Part shown: positions 1 to 9,913 of the stretch, in pieces | Layout: each line of letters starts with the position of its first letter | Position numbering within the stretch: the stretch's first letter is position 1 | Origin: an uncultured Sulfolobales archaeon | GTDB taxonomy: Archaea > Thermoproteota > Thermoprotei_A > Sulfolobales > NBVN01 | Reading direction: 5' to 3' | NCBI GenBank assembly: GCA_938083005.1 | Contig: CALKCU010000017.1 | Span: forward strand, 1 to 42,346 | DNA length: 42,346 bases | Program-made: the position numbers and the translations under genes | The notes under the pieces: generated by a model | What the model was told of the DNA's origin: nothing | What the model saw: the letters and a program-made list of their open reading frames with translations, nothing else | The model's database searches: none

Positions 1-49
1 GTGCTACGGGTACCGTCAGGTACTGCTGGGAGGAGCTCTCTTCGCATGC

Positions 50-2395
50 TTAGCGCTCAGCCCGGTCCATGTACACCAGAGAGTACACCTGCCCCAGTGC
101 TATACCTCCGTCGTTCGGAGGCACCTGGCTCGGCAGCACCAGGACGAAGCTTTCTCTCTCGAGCTCGTCTCTGATCCCTCTGACGATGACCGAATTGACT
201 ACAGCCCCGCCCCCGGCCGGGATCAGCCTGCTAACCCTCCTCCCCCTAGCGGCCGCGAGTATCGCCCTCCCGATCGCTCTCCCCATGGTGTACTGAAACG
301 TATACGCTACGTCCTTCAGGGGCTTGCCCTCCTCTCTGAGCTCGAGAACCCTCTTCAGTAGCGGGATGGGGTCTATCTCGACGAGCTCCCCCGCATGTAC
401 CATTTCGTCGACAATCTCACCGGGGAGGAGCGAGGAGCCGTTAAGCGATGCCTCTTCGAGCCTGATCGCCGGGCTCCCCTCATACTCACGGTTGGTCGCC
501 AGACCGAGTAGGACCGACACAGCGTCCAGGAGCCTTCCGAGGCTAGACGAGTATACCCAGCGCCTCCTCAGGCTACTCAAGAGGACCTCCAGCTCCAGCC
601 TGCCTCCCGGGAGCGCTTTGAGGAGGCCGTACCTCTCGTAGAGCTCTATGAGCTCCTCGTAGCTCAGAACGCTGGACAGGTAGGAGGCCAGTACTCGCGC
701 CGGGTACTCCACGTCGCGGTCACTCCCGCTCAGCTTTACGTAGGACAGCCTCCCGAGCCTCCTATAGCCGCTCCTTGAGACGTTCATCACCTCGCACCCC
801 CACACAGCACCGTCGTCGCCATAGCCCACGCCGTCCGCGGCTATCCCGATATACGACTCCCCGAGCATGCTCCTGTCGGCCATGATGCTCAGCACGTGAG
901 CCACGTGGTGCTGGACCTCCACGATCCTACCAGACGCTCTCCCCATCTCCATCCCCACAGCGCGTGACACGTACCTGGGATGCTTGTCAACCACGTACGT
1001 AGATTTCGCTAGGTCCACGCTATAGGTCCCAGCGAAGAACTTCAGGTACTTGACGAGCTCGCCGATGGTGTCTCCGTTGCCCAGTTCTCCGATGTACTGC
1101 GTCAGCACCACCTTGTCCTCGAACGCGATAGCGGGGGAGCTAATGATATCGGCCCCCATGGCCACGACGTCCGCCTCCAGCTTAAACGGGATCCTGATCC
1201 AGCGCGGAGCATAGCCCCTGGCCCTCCTGAGTAGTACCGGGCTACCGTCGGTGAACCTAACGACGCTGTCGTCCACTCTATTGACTATGGTCCTGTTGTG
1301 GGTCAGAACGAAGTCTACCAGCTTGCTCAGCCTGCTCCTAGCGCACTCCTCGTCGTAGCACATCGGCTCGTCCGTCACGTTGCCGCTAGTCATCACCGAG
1401 AACCCGTCCCTAGCCTCCTCGAGAAAGAGGTAGTGGAGGGCCGTGTAGGGGAGGAAGATGCCCTCGTGTGCCATGCCCGGTGATACCAGCCTCGACACCG
1501 GGGAGTCCTCCCTCTTCGGCAGTAGCACTATAGGCCTCTGGGGGGACGTCAGAAGCCTCCTGGAGGGCTCGCTGAGCACCACCAGCCTCCCCGCGGTCTT
1601 CAGGTCCAGGGCCATCACCGCGAAAGGCTTGGTCGGCCTCCTCTTCCTCAGTCTGAGCCTAAGGACCACATCGTCGTCGGTGGCCGAGCAGGCTATGTGA
1701 TACCCGCCCACTCCCTTGATCCCAACGATGTGCCCCTCGTTTACGAGTCTGGCTGCCTCGCTGATCGCGTTCTTCGCCTCGACGGGCTCCCACTCGCGCG
1801 TGTACAGGCGTACCTCGGGTCCGCAGGTAGGGCAGGAGATGCCCTGAGCGTGGTATCTCCTCCTGTTCCCCGGGTCTGCGTACTCACCGAGGCATTCGGG
1901 GCACAGGGGGAAGTCCCTCATGGCCGTCCTCTCCCTATCGTAGGGGACGCCATACATCATTGAGAACCTCGGTCCGCACCACACGCACGAGTTGAATGGG
2001 TAGGCGTGCCTCCTGTCACCGGGATCGAGGACCTCCCTGAGGCACTCGTCGCATATGCTGAAGTCCGGCGGGATCATCGAGCGCAGGTAGAGGGTCCTCC
2101 CCGACTTCTCTATCCTGAACTCGCTGTATCCAGCGGTGTGGCTCTCCTCTACGACCACGTGCTCTACCTCGGCTGGCTCCGGGACCTCCAGCAGCAGCTT
2201 GTAGAGGAACGTCAGGACTCCGCGCTCGTCCCCCTCGATGAGGACCTCCACCTCCGATCCGCCCACGTTCCTGACGTAGCCACGCAGCCCCAGGGACCTA
2301 GCCAGGGCATCCACGTAGGGTCTGAAGCCGACTCCCTGGACCAGCCCGCTCACGAAGACCTTCAACGCCAGCATCCTAGCACTCTCCGCGACCAT
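50..2395 (-). CDS. hypF: Carbamoyltransferase HypF ([NiFe]-hydrogenase maturation)
   Basis: N-terminal acylphosphatase domain (VFVSGLVQGVGFRPYVDALA), paired zinc-finger motifs (CDECL..CVWCGP, CPECL..CPTCGP), YrdC-like and Kae1-like domains (VQHHVAHVLSIMAD, GGGAVVNS). Confidence 0.95.
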   Translation of the reverse strand: MVAESARMLALKVFVSGLVQGVGFRPYVDALARSLGLRGYVRNVGGSEVEVLIEGDERGVLTFLYKLLLEVPEPAEVEHVVVEESHTAGYSEFRIEKSGRTLYLRSMIPPDFSICDECLREVLDPGDRRHAYPFNSCVWCGPRFSMMYGVPYDRERTAMRDFPLCPECLGEYADPGNRRRYHAQGISCPTCGPEVRLYTREWEPVEAKNAISEAARLVNEGHIVGIKGVGGYHIACSATDDDVVLRLRLRKRRPTKPFAVMALDLKTAGRLVVLSEPSRRLLTSPQRPIVLLPKREDSPVSRLVSPGMAHEGIFLPYTALHYLFLEEARDGFSVMTSGNVTDEPMCYDEECARSRLSKLVDFVLTHNRTIVNRVDDSVVRFTDGSPVLLRRARGYAPRWIRIPFKLEADVVAMGADIISSPAIAFEDKVVLTQYIGELGNGDTIGELVKYLKFFAGTYSVDLAKSTYVVDKHPRYVSRAVGMEMGRASGRIVEVQHHVAHVLSIMADRSMLGESYIGIAADGVGYGDDGAVWGCEVMNVSRSGYRRLGRLSYVKLSGSDRDVEYPARVLASYLSSVLSYEELIELYERYGLLKALPGGRLELEVLLSSLRRRWVYSSSLGRLLDAVSVLLGLATNREYEGSPAIRLEEASLNGSSLLPGEIVDEMVHAGELVEIDPIPLLKRVLELREEGKPLKDVAYTFQYTMGRAIGRAILAAARGRRVSRLIPAGGGAVVNSVIVRGIRDELERESFVLVLPSQVPPNDGGIALGQVYSLVYMDRAER

Positions 2396-2446
2396 CCCCG
2401 CTCCACGCTACGCGGTCTATTCGCCCTCCGTAACCTAGACCGCAGG

Positions 2447-3547
2447 TTAAGAGCTCGGTCCTCCAAAGCTGCGGTTCTCCACCCATCCCCTCCAGACGAG
2501 CCACCTGCTCAGTGCGTAATTGAGGATGAATCCTACTGCTATGCCGGTCAGCTGGGAGAGGACCCTTCCTACCCCGTAGCCGTAGTAGAGCAGGTTCGAT
2601 ACCGTGAGCTGCGACACGAAGTGAGCGACCACGGTTCCGTGGAACCCCGCAAGCCTCCCGAGCACTCCTCCGCGGAGTGCGGACTTGAACGTCCACAGCT
2701 CGTGGAGGAAGAAGTTGAAGAGAGTCGAGGTCTCGAACGCTATCGGCACGGTGATCCAGTGCTCTAGCCCCAGGAGGTAGCCGAGAGCGTAGACCGTCGC
2801 CAGATTCACCAAAGTCCCCAGGCTTCCAACTACGGCGAACCTCACGGCCGTGTGGGCCAGGTCCAGCACGTGCAGCACGTAGCTGAACACTTCCCCGGCT
2901 CCCAGCTTCGACTCGCCCCAGGTTCTGGCCCTGAACTCTATCGGGTACTCGCAAACCCTGCTGTAGCGCCCCCTGACCAGGATCTCGAGCAGTACCTTGA
3001 ACCCCCTCGGGCTAAGCGGAACGCCCTCTGCTACACTCCTCCTGAGCACGAAGTAGCCGGACATCGTGTCCTTGACCCTCCTGGTCCTCGGCAGCAGGAT
3101 CTTGGCTACTAGGTCGGCGGCCCTCGAGACGATTCTTCTGGTCGGGGACCAGCCTCGAGAGGATCCGCCCTCCACGTATCTGGAGCCTACGACTACGTCA
3201 CACCCCTCCTCGATCCTCTTCAGCATCTCGGGCAGCGCCTCGGGTGGGTGCTGAAGGTCGGCGTCCATCACGGCCAGGATCGAGCCTCTGGCCACTCTCA
3301 TTCCGTCGAGGACCGCTGACGCGAGCCCCAGCTTCCCGGGCCTAACCACCAGCCTGACGTTGTAGGTCTGGGAGAGAGCCCTCACCGCGTCGGCGGTGCC
3401 GTCGGGCGAGCTGTCGTCTACGACCACGACCTCGTAGGGGATCCCCCTCTCAGTCATAACCTTGTGGAGTATCCTTATGAGGCGCGTTACGTTTTCCCTC
3501 TCGTTGTAAGTGGGGATCACTATGCTAACGTCGACTTCGGATGGCAC
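2447..3547 (-). CDS. Dolichol-phosphate mannosyltransferase-like GT2 with C-terminal GtrA-like membrane domain
   Basis: SIVIPTYNERENVTRLIRIL, VVVDDSSPDGTAD, AVMDADLQHPPE, VVGSRYVEGG; C-terminal hydrophobic GtrA-type region (FAVVGSLGTLVNLATVYAL). GTG start. Confidence 0.9.
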   Translation of the reverse strand: MPSEVDVSIVIPTYNERENVTRLIRILHKVMTERGIPYEVVVVDDSSPDGTADAVRALSQTYNVRLVVRPGKLGLASAVLDGMRVARGSILAVMDADLQHPPEALPEMLKRIEEGCDVVVGSRYVEGGSSRGWSPTRRIVSRAADLVAKILLPRTRRVKDTMSGYFVLRRSVAEGVPLSPRGFKVLLEILVRGRYSRVCEYPIEFRARTWGESKLGAGEVFSYVLHVLDLAHTAVRFAVVGSLGTLVNLATVYALGYLLGLEHWITVPIAFETSTLFNFFLHELWTFKSALRGGVLGRLAGFHGTVVAHFVSQLTVSNLLYYGYGVGRVLSQLTGIAVGFILNYALSRWLVWRGWVENRSFGGPSS

Positions 3548-3820
3548 CCGGCCGCACCCGATCTAGTCGCGGGTTCTAGGTAATAGGTGTTAAGCTAGAA
3601 GAGAGCGTGGTCGTTCTTGCTTAGCTCTTCTCTCCCGCACCAGCAGACCGAGGGCCGGGGCTACCCCGCTTCCTTAGCGACCCCGAGCGACGCAGAGCCA
3701 TACTACCAGCCTCTCCCTGGATGAGGGCCTCCCTCCGCCGGGTTTAGCGACCGCCTGCGATTCCGCGTGTGTAGGCGAAGCGGAGGCTCTCCCGAGCGAA
3801 GGGGGGATCTCAGAATAGTA

Positions 3821-3844
3821 CGGATCGGTTATTTAAACGATCCG
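3821..3844 (-). promoter_or_regulatory. TATA-like TTTAAATAAC flanked by inverted repeat CGGATCG...CGATCCG
   Basis: 7-bp perfect arms 3821-3827 / 3838-3844 around GTTATTTAAA. Confidence 0.5.
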
Positions 3845-3869
3845 GGCGCCGAGAGCTCTCGGCGCCCGG
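3842..3869. repeat. 28-bp perfect palindrome CCGGGCGCCGAGAGCTCTCGGCGCCCGG
   Basis: Exact self reverse-complement, 34 nt beyond the VWA gene stop. Confidence 0.85.
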
Positions 3870-3902
3870 CAGCGATTCCCCGTCCCCCGCTGTACGCGTC
3901 AG

Positions 3903-5177
3903 CTAAAAGCTGACTATCTGTATTATCTCTTTGTGGGAGAGCTTGATAGCCCTCAAGTACCTGTAGCTTATCCTCCTGAGGTCCCTGTTGTCGCCCATGA
4001 TCATAACAGTGTGGAGGCGGCAGTTGACGTCTCTGAGCCTCTTGCTCAGGGCCGTCGCAGCCACTCTGTCCTCTCCGTCAGTGATCAGCACTATGTCAGA
4101 GACCTCCCTGGTAGCGCCGGCGGATACGTCGTCGCACGCCGATATCACCGCCTTGGTTATGTCCGTCCCGCCACCGCTCTTCACCTTCGCGAGGTACTCC
4201 AGGAGCTTCACGAAATCGCGAGACTTCACTCTCTTGCCCACTTTGACCAAGCCGTGCGGTACGCCGTCGAAAAATCTTAGGTAGAACTCCCGACCATCTC
4301 TCCTGCTCCTCATGAGGAGGGCCAGCAGAGTTGCCTTGGCCCAGACTATTTTCTCTCCCTCCATGCTCCCCGACTTGTCTATGAGTGCGTACACCGGGCC
4401 CAGGAGCTTCGGAAGCACTTTGTCGTAGAGAAGCAGCCTGCCCTCAGAGAGTTTCAGCCTGAAGAGAATCCTGGGCATGGCTATTTCCGAGGGGTGCACT
4501 CTCTCGAGGTCCCCGCCTATCTCAAAACCCCTGACCTCCCCCCTGCTGTACCTCTCGTAGGGTCTAAGCAGTTTCCCCGTTACGTTAGGTATCCTGCTGA
4601 GCAGCTCGAGGATGGCTCTGATGTCGGCGAGCTGGGCCAACCTTATGATCTCCTCGCCTCCTTCCTCCAAGTCGAAGGCGGTTCCGGTGCCCGGCTCGCT
4701 CCCGAAGTCCATCAGCTTCTTCATAGACTTTATAGTCTCCACAGTCTCTGATATCCTCCTGCTCACGAGTTCGGCTAAGCTCTTCACCTCCTCCTCCTCG
4801 ATCTCCTCTCCCTGGTTACCACTCCCGGAAGGCTGCTGAAGCTGCTCGAGGGATCTCTCGAACTCTGCGGCTATCAGTGACGCGGCCAGGATGCTGAGAG
4901 AGGAGTCTCCGATCGTGCTGTACCGGATCCTCGCGAACTCCTCGGAGTCGAGGAGGGTCCTGAAGAAGACGTAGTTCCTGAAGACCTCTCTTGGGACCTC
5001 GTTGGAGTCCTTGAGCAGAGGGTACGGTAGGTACAGAGTATAGTAGCTGTCTATAGAGAAGGCTTGGTCCACGACCTTCGTCTTGCCGAAGATCCTTCTA
5101 ACGAGCTGGAGTATCTTCTCGCCCCTGTAGAGGGCCACCGGGTCTCGATGGTCGACACCCCTGAGAACGCTGGGCAT
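3903..5177 (-). CDS. VWA (von Willebrand type A / CoxE/ViaA-like) domain protein
   Basis: MIDAS-like motif ALIDKSGSMEGEKIVWAKA and DIVLITDGEDR; immediately downstream of a MoxR ATPase. Confidence 0.85.
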   Translation of the reverse strand: MPSVLRGVDHRDPVALYRGEKILQLVRRIFGKTKVVDQAFSIDSYYTLYLPYPLLKDSNEVPREVFRNYVFFRTLLDSEEFARIRYSTIGDSSLSILAASLIAAEFERSLEQLQQPSGSGNQGEEIEEEEVKSLAELVSRRISETVETIKSMKKLMDFGSEPGTGTAFDLEEGGEEIIRLAQLADIRAILELLSRIPNVTGKLLRPYERYSRGEVRGFEIGGDLERVHPSEIAMPRILFRLKLSEGRLLLYDKVLPKLLGPVYALIDKSGSMEGEKIVWAKATLLALLMRSRRDGREFYLRFFDGVPHGLVKVGKRVKSRDFVKLLEYLAKVKSGGGTDITKAVISACDDVSAGATREVSDIVLITDGEDRVAATALSKRLRDVNCRLHTVMIMGDNRDLRRISYRYLRAIKLSHKEIIQIVSF

Positions 5178-5178
5178 T

Positions 5179-6342
5179 CTATGGAAGCCTCCTCCTAATT
5201 ATGGACGCTATCTGCTCTATAAGGTCGAGGACCTCCTCTACTGCCCTCTGGACAGCGCTGTCCTGAGACTCCACGGCCATAGCGGCGACCCTCTCGCGCG
5301 TGAGCTCCACGTCCCTCAGTATCTGTCTGAACCTCTGGTCGATGTACTTGGACTCGACCGCCTGGAGGCCGATGACGTAGTTGAGGAGCTCCTGGAGGTT
5401 GGCCCTTATCTCGCTCAACTCCTTCAGATACCTGTAAGGAGTCTTCAGCTCCTCCGACAGTATAGTGACAACCTTCTCCAGCTCGTCCCAGTCTCTCGGG
5501 ACAACATACTTTAGTGCCAGGAGATCCTGCTCCTGGGCCCTGCTCCTCCCCTCCAGCAGAGCGTTCGACGCTATGACCTTGAGGGCCTTGCCCTTCCTCC
5601 TGTCGGTTATGTGTACCCCCCTGGTTTCGAAGGCAGCGAAGAGCTTGACGAGCTTGTGCTTAACCGGGTCTAGGTCGACCTCGAGCACTGCCTCGTGCAG
5701 CTTCCTCAGCTCCTTCATGTCCATAACTGCCTCCGACTTCCCCGCATTGCCGTAGTACATAGTCCTCTCGAGGACCCACGACTTGTCGAGGAGGTCCCTC
5801 CACAGGTTCTCGGGTACGGGCCTGACGAAGTGCCTCAGCAGAAACCTGTCGTAGAACGCTAGGAGCTCGGACTCCTCCGGGACCTCGTTGCTGGCTCCGA
5901 AGAGGGACCAGAGCGGGACGACCATCTCGCTGTAGCCGTCGTAGAGCACTCTCTCCTGGAGGAGCGTGTTGAGAGCGTTCAGTATGGCCGAGTTGGCCTT
6001 GAATATCTCGTCTAGAAAGGCTATCTCTGCCGAGGGGAGCTTGCCGAAAGTTATCCTGACGTACCTCCCCTCCTCCAGGGCCTTTATGTCTATGGGACCG
6101 AAGAGCTCCGAGGGCTCGGTGAACCTCGTCAGCAGGTAGGAGAAGTAGCGCGCGTTGAGGAGCTCGCTGACCCTCCTTATCATGGCTGACTTAGCCGTGC
6201 CTGGCTCGCCCACTAGCACCGCGTGCTCTCTCGCGAGAAGAGTGAGCACTATCACCCTGCCCTCCTCGTCCCGACCCGTGAATGGCTCCACCAACTTGCT
6301 GAGCAGGGTCGTCAGCTTGTTCAATAGGGTTATCCTCCGCAC
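5179..6342 (-). CDS. MoxR/RavA-family AAA+ ATPase
   Basis: Walker A-like VLVGEPGTAKSAMI, Walker B IAFLDEIFKANSAILNALNTLLQER, MoxR spacing. Confidence 0.9.
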   Translation of the reverse strand: MRRITLLNKLTTLLSKLVEPFTGRDEEGRVIVLTLLAREHAVLVGEPGTAKSAMIRRVSELLNARYFSYLLTRFTEPSELFGPIDIKALEEGRYVRITFGKLPSAEIAFLDEIFKANSAILNALNTLLQERVLYDGYSEMVVPLWSLFGASNEVPEESELLAFYDRFLLRHFVRPVPENLWRDLLDKSWVLERTMYYGNAGKSEAVMDMKELRKLHEAVLEVDLDPVKHKLVKLFAAFETRGVHITDRRKGKALKVIASNALLEGRSRAQEQDLLALKYVVPRDWDELEKVVTILSEELKTPYRYLKELSEIRANLQELLNYVIGLQAVESKYIDQRFRQILRDVELTRERVAAMAVESQDSAVQRAVEEVLDLIEQIASIIRRRLP

Positions 6343-6680
6343 CCAAGTGTAATGGCTTCTTGACCCTTATATACTGAGCGGGCACGGGCTCTTCCCCATG
6401 ATCTAGGACCATCGGCAGGCTCGATAGCTGTCGAGGAGAGCCCATCCCCGCGGGTTCGCTTACCCAAGGAGCCTTGAGCTCTTCCGAGAACGGGTTCTAG
6501 TCCAATCTACCGTCCAGCACGGGCTCAGGATAGCTGAACCCCCTCATCGATGCTCTCCGTCCAGACCCTTCACTTCCACGCGCCGAGAGCGGGCACGAGC
6601 GCCCTCTCAACCCACTAAGTGGTCTAAGTTGGTTTCGCTAGGGGGAGTGATCTGCCTTAAGGAGCTACCCGAGAGGAGCA

Positions 6681-9344
6681 CTAGCGCGCGCCCCTGGAGT
6701 ACAGGTCCAGGGGTAGCGCGCCCGCGACCTCGTCCCAGGAGATGCTGAGAGGTATCAGCAGCTGCTCCAGGGTCGACCTGGCCACCTTCATGTACTCGTC
6801 GATGTCTATCTCATCTACCCTCGCGAGCTGGACCGGCTTGACCTTCTCTCTCCCCTTAACCTTTACGTAGTATATCACGTCGCCAGGCTTGACCTGCCTG
6901 CCGTAGGCTAGCAGCATCCTCGCGGCCTTAACGTGGGGCCCCTCAGACTTGTACTCGCTCAGGTCCTTGCTCAGCTCGTTGCTGTAGGCGACGTCCTCTA
7001 GCGAGAGGTCCTTGTTCTTGAGCTTGAGGTAGAGAGACCTTATAGACTCCTTAACCCTCTCCTTGACCGCTTCTATCGAGCCCACGCTCGGTTCGATAGT
7101 CTTGAGGGCGTCGACCACCTGGATGAAGGTGCTCTTGACTATCTCCGGGACGTTCCTCTTCTTCCCCAGGAGGCCCTTGACGTCTACACCGCCGTCCTCC
7201 CTAACTCCGATGTAGTTCTTCTTCAGGGCGAAGGCCACGTGCCTATACACCTTGTCCACCTCGATCTCCAGCTTGAACTTCTCCGAGACCTCCCTGACCA
7301 GGTTCTCGAGAGCCTCCTTGTCTGGGTTCCACACGAAGAGGGAGTCCGTATCCCCGTATAGCACCCTCAGGCCGAACTTCTCGGCTATGCTCAGCGTAGA
7401 GGTGATGACGTGCCTCCCTATGGCTGTCACGGACTCGGCTAGCGCTGGCGTGTAGAAGGGAAAGCTCGCGTGGCCGAAGACGCCGTAGCTAGCGTTTATG
7501 AACACCTTGATCGCGGACTGAACCACTTCGTACCAGCTCCTGAGCTCCTCCGGAAGGCTCTTGTCCTTCGCCAGCTTCTTGTATACCCTGACCCTGAAGT
7601 CTCTCAGGATAGATATCATCTGCGACGTTACCCCCTCGAAGTCTGCGCACACTCTGTGGAGAGTGTGACCCGACTCGTCTCTCACGTCGACGAGCTTCTT
7701 GCACACGCCCTGCGGGGGATCCACAGTCTCGTAGCTGAGGTTCCAGACCACCATGATGGAGGGATACAGGGAGGCGAAGTCTAGCACGGTAACGTTGAAG
7801 TAAACCCCGGAGACGGGCTCGATGACTATGGCCCCGGCGAACCTCTTCCCGAGCCTGGACGTGGTCTTGACCTCGCCCTTTAGCGAGAGGATGTCAGACT
7901 GATTGGGTATCAGATAACCCCTCCTCCTGTGCTCCCAGAAGAGCAGACTCTTGACCCAAGCTGAGACCTTGCGCCTGGTGACCTCTTCGAGGCCCAGCTT
8001 GGATACGCGCATTATCAAGACCATGAGCTTCCAAACCAGCTTGTTGTTGGAAGTAACGAGCTTCAGCGTGAGCTCCGCATCTCCCAGGTTGTACCTCACT
8101 AGGTCGCACAGGGATAGTGCGGAGACCCCCATCTCTATCTTCACCTTCGACTCCCCCAGGAGGGCTTTAGCTATGGCGTCGAGGGTCTTTTCCTTGTACG
8201 CCGAGCCGAAGGCGTAGTTCTGCACGGCCTCTATGTCGAAGAACCTGAAGAGGTCTACGTGGACTCCGTGCCTCAGCGTTACGTAGTCCTCTACGACCTC
8301 GAACGGTATCACGAACCTCTCTATCCCCAAGACTAGGGCCCTGTTGACTATGTAGGGCAGGTCGAAGGAGTCCCCGTTGAAGGTCAGGACTACGTGGTAG
8401 GACTCGACGGCCCTGAAGAGCTCTAGCAGGAGAGACCTCTCGTCCTCGAAGAGCTCGACCGTACAGTCCTTGGGGAGGGACCTTGGATCCCCGAGTTCCA
8501 TCTGCCTAGCTAGGACGAGGACCCTCTTTAGGCCGTCGGAACCCACCATGGCCACGCTTATTACGGGGTAGTTCGCCTCCTCGGGATCCGGAACGCGGGT
8601 CTCCACCGGGGTGTACACTTCTATGTCGATCGCGAGGATCTTAGGCTCCGGCGGCTTCTCCTCGAAGAGCTCCGCGAACTCCATGAAGTAGCTCCTCCTC
8701 TCGGGGGGATGCCCCTCGGTGAGCTTAGACAGGAGAGCCATGGTGCTCTCGCTTATCCTAACCTTGTTGCGGACTATCCTCCCGCTCTCTACGGTGTATC
8801 TCATGCCTGGTACGAGCTGCAGATCGTACACGTAGTTCTGATGATACTTTATCTTAGCCTCGTAGGCCTTGTTGACGTAGTTTCTAAGCTCCCTCACGGC
8901 TAGAGGGTCCTTGGTCACAACCTTCGTTAGGGTGACGCGCCTCATCCTGAGCAGGTCCATCCTCTCGACTAGCTCGAAGGAGTCGAAAGACTCGTGCTCG
9001 ACGATCTTCCTGTTGCCGGCTAGCTCCTCGGGGGGAGAGTCCGTGAGGAAGTACGGCTTGTGTCCCGCAGGGTCGAAGACTATGTAAGTCTTACCGTCCT
9101 CCTCGGAGTAGAACTTCATGTAGGCCCTGCCGTGTTCGCCAGAGTAATAGGTTCCGAGGAGGTATGCTCCGCTTACCCTGTTCGCCACCTCGTACGGTAT
9201 TGGGGTGGCAGAGCTGCCGCTGCCCAGGATCCTCGGGCTGATCCTCACCTTTACTGTGACGTTTCCTAGCTCTCTGACTACGGTCTTCACGGCGTAGGCT
9301 TCGAGACTGCTCGAACCCCCTCCGCTACCCTGGTTCCACCGCAA
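6681..9344 (-). CDS. Family B DNA polymerase
   Basis: Exo I (ILAIDIEVYTP), Exo II (VLTFNGDSFDLPYI), motif A (VLDFASLYPSIM), motif B (KVFINASYGVFG), motif C (LYGDTDSLFVW). TTG start (MRWNQ), TATA box ~35 nt upstream. Confidence 0.97.
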   Translation of the reverse strand: MRWNQGSGGGSSSLEAYAVKTVVRELGNVTVKVRISPRILGSGSSATPIPYEVANRVSGAYLLGTYYSGEHGRAYMKFYSEEDGKTYIVFDPAGHKPYFLTDSPPEELAGNRKIVEHESFDSFELVERMDLLRMRRVTLTKVVTKDPLAVRELRNYVNKAYEAKIKYHQNYVYDLQLVPGMRYTVESGRIVRNKVRISESTMALLSKLTEGHPPERRSYFMEFAELFEEKPPEPKILAIDIEVYTPVETRVPDPEEANYPVISVAMVGSDGLKRVLVLARQMELGDPRSLPKDCTVELFEDERSLLLELFRAVESYHVVLTFNGDSFDLPYIVNRALVLGIERFVIPFEVVEDYVTLRHGVHVDLFRFFDIEAVQNYAFGSAYKEKTLDAIAKALLGESKVKIEMGVSALSLCDLVRYNLGDAELTLKLVTSNNKLVWKLMVLIMRVSKLGLEEVTRRKVSAWVKSLLFWEHRRRGYLIPNQSDILSLKGEVKTTSRLGKRFAGAIVIEPVSGVYFNVTVLDFASLYPSIMVVWNLSYETVDPPQGVCKKLVDVRDESGHTLHRVCADFEGVTSQMISILRDFRVRVYKKLAKDKSLPEELRSWYEVVQSAIKVFINASYGVFGHASFPFYTPALAESVTAIGRHVITSTLSIAEKFGLRVLYGDTDSLFVWNPDKEALENLVREVSEKFKLEIEVDKVYRHVAFALKKNYIGVREDGGVDVKGLLGKKRNVPEIVKSTFIQVVDALKTIEPSVGSIEAVKERVKESIRSLYLKLKNKDLSLEDVAYSNELSKDLSEYKSEGPHVKAARMLLAYGRQVKPGDVIYYVKVKGREKVKPVQLARVDEIDIDEYMKVARSTLEQLLIPLSISWDEVAGALPLDLYSRGAR

Positions 9345-9373
9345 AGCTTTCTTCTAGCATCATCTACCCAGGC

Positions 9374-9385
9374 AAAATATTAAAA
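9374..9385 (-). promoter_or_regulatory. TATA box for DNA polymerase B gene
   Basis: Minus-strand TTTTAATATTTT ~36 nt upstream of the TTG start. Confidence 0.55.
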
Positions 9386-9510
9386 ACGCTACGAGGCTCT
9401 TGCTCGAGCCTAGCTCCTCGCCGCACGTTCCGGATCGCTGCGGTCGAGCGCGGATCGCCAGACGTCGGCGGAGGGGGATGGAAGCTGGGTCGGGGAACCT
9501 CAACTCACGA

Positions 9511-9903
9511 TTAGAATGCCGAGAAGAGTTCGGGACAAATACTGCATGCCGCGGGGTCTATCTCAGGCTCGAGCCTCTGGTGGTAGCCACAGAAATGCTT
9601 TCCGCTTAGCGCGCGGAAGGCTATCCGGAGTAGCTCCACCTCAATCTCGTACTGACTCATATCCCCGCGGACTATCTCGGTAGCCAGCCTCCTCAGCTCG
9701 CTCATCAGCTCAGGCTTCCCGGATACCTCAACCATCGCTCCCCGCTCGCGGTGGAGGTACCTGGAGACGGCTGACGGCGATATCCCAAGCTTTCTGGCTA
9801 CCTCCACTCTGCTTAGCTTGAGCTCCTCGTGCATCACCTCGGTGAGGGCCCTCTTGAGCGCCGGGATGATATACCTGTGGCATAGCTCGAGGACGGAACT
9901 CAT
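9511..9903 (-). CDS. HTH transcriptional regulator with C-terminal Cys cluster (COG2522-like)
   Basis: HTH (LSRVEVARKLGISPSAVSRYLHRERG) and C-terminal HFCGYHQRLEPEIDPAACSICPELF. Confidence 0.75.
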   Translation of the reverse strand: MSSVLELCHRYIIPALKRALTEVMHEELKLSRVEVARKLGISPSAVSRYLHRERGAMVEVSGKPELMSELRRLATEIVRGDMSQYEIEVELLRIAFRALSGKHFCGYHQRLEPEIDPAACSICPELFSAF

Positions 9904-9913
9904 GGTCGGATCG

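Noticed and set aside
2006-2767. 253-aa plus-strand ORF
   Set aside because: Antisense to hypF and DPM1-GtrA, which both have clear family motifs; composition is typical of a GC-rich shadow ORF.
2376-2954. 192-aa minus-strand ORF between DPM1 and hypF
   Set aside because: Alternate-frame shadow of DPM1-GtrA; low-complexity R/G/A composition.
6480-6520. Possible tRNA T-loop (GGGTTCTAGTCC)
   Set aside because: No matching T-stem partner, acceptor stem or D-arm could be built around it on either strand.
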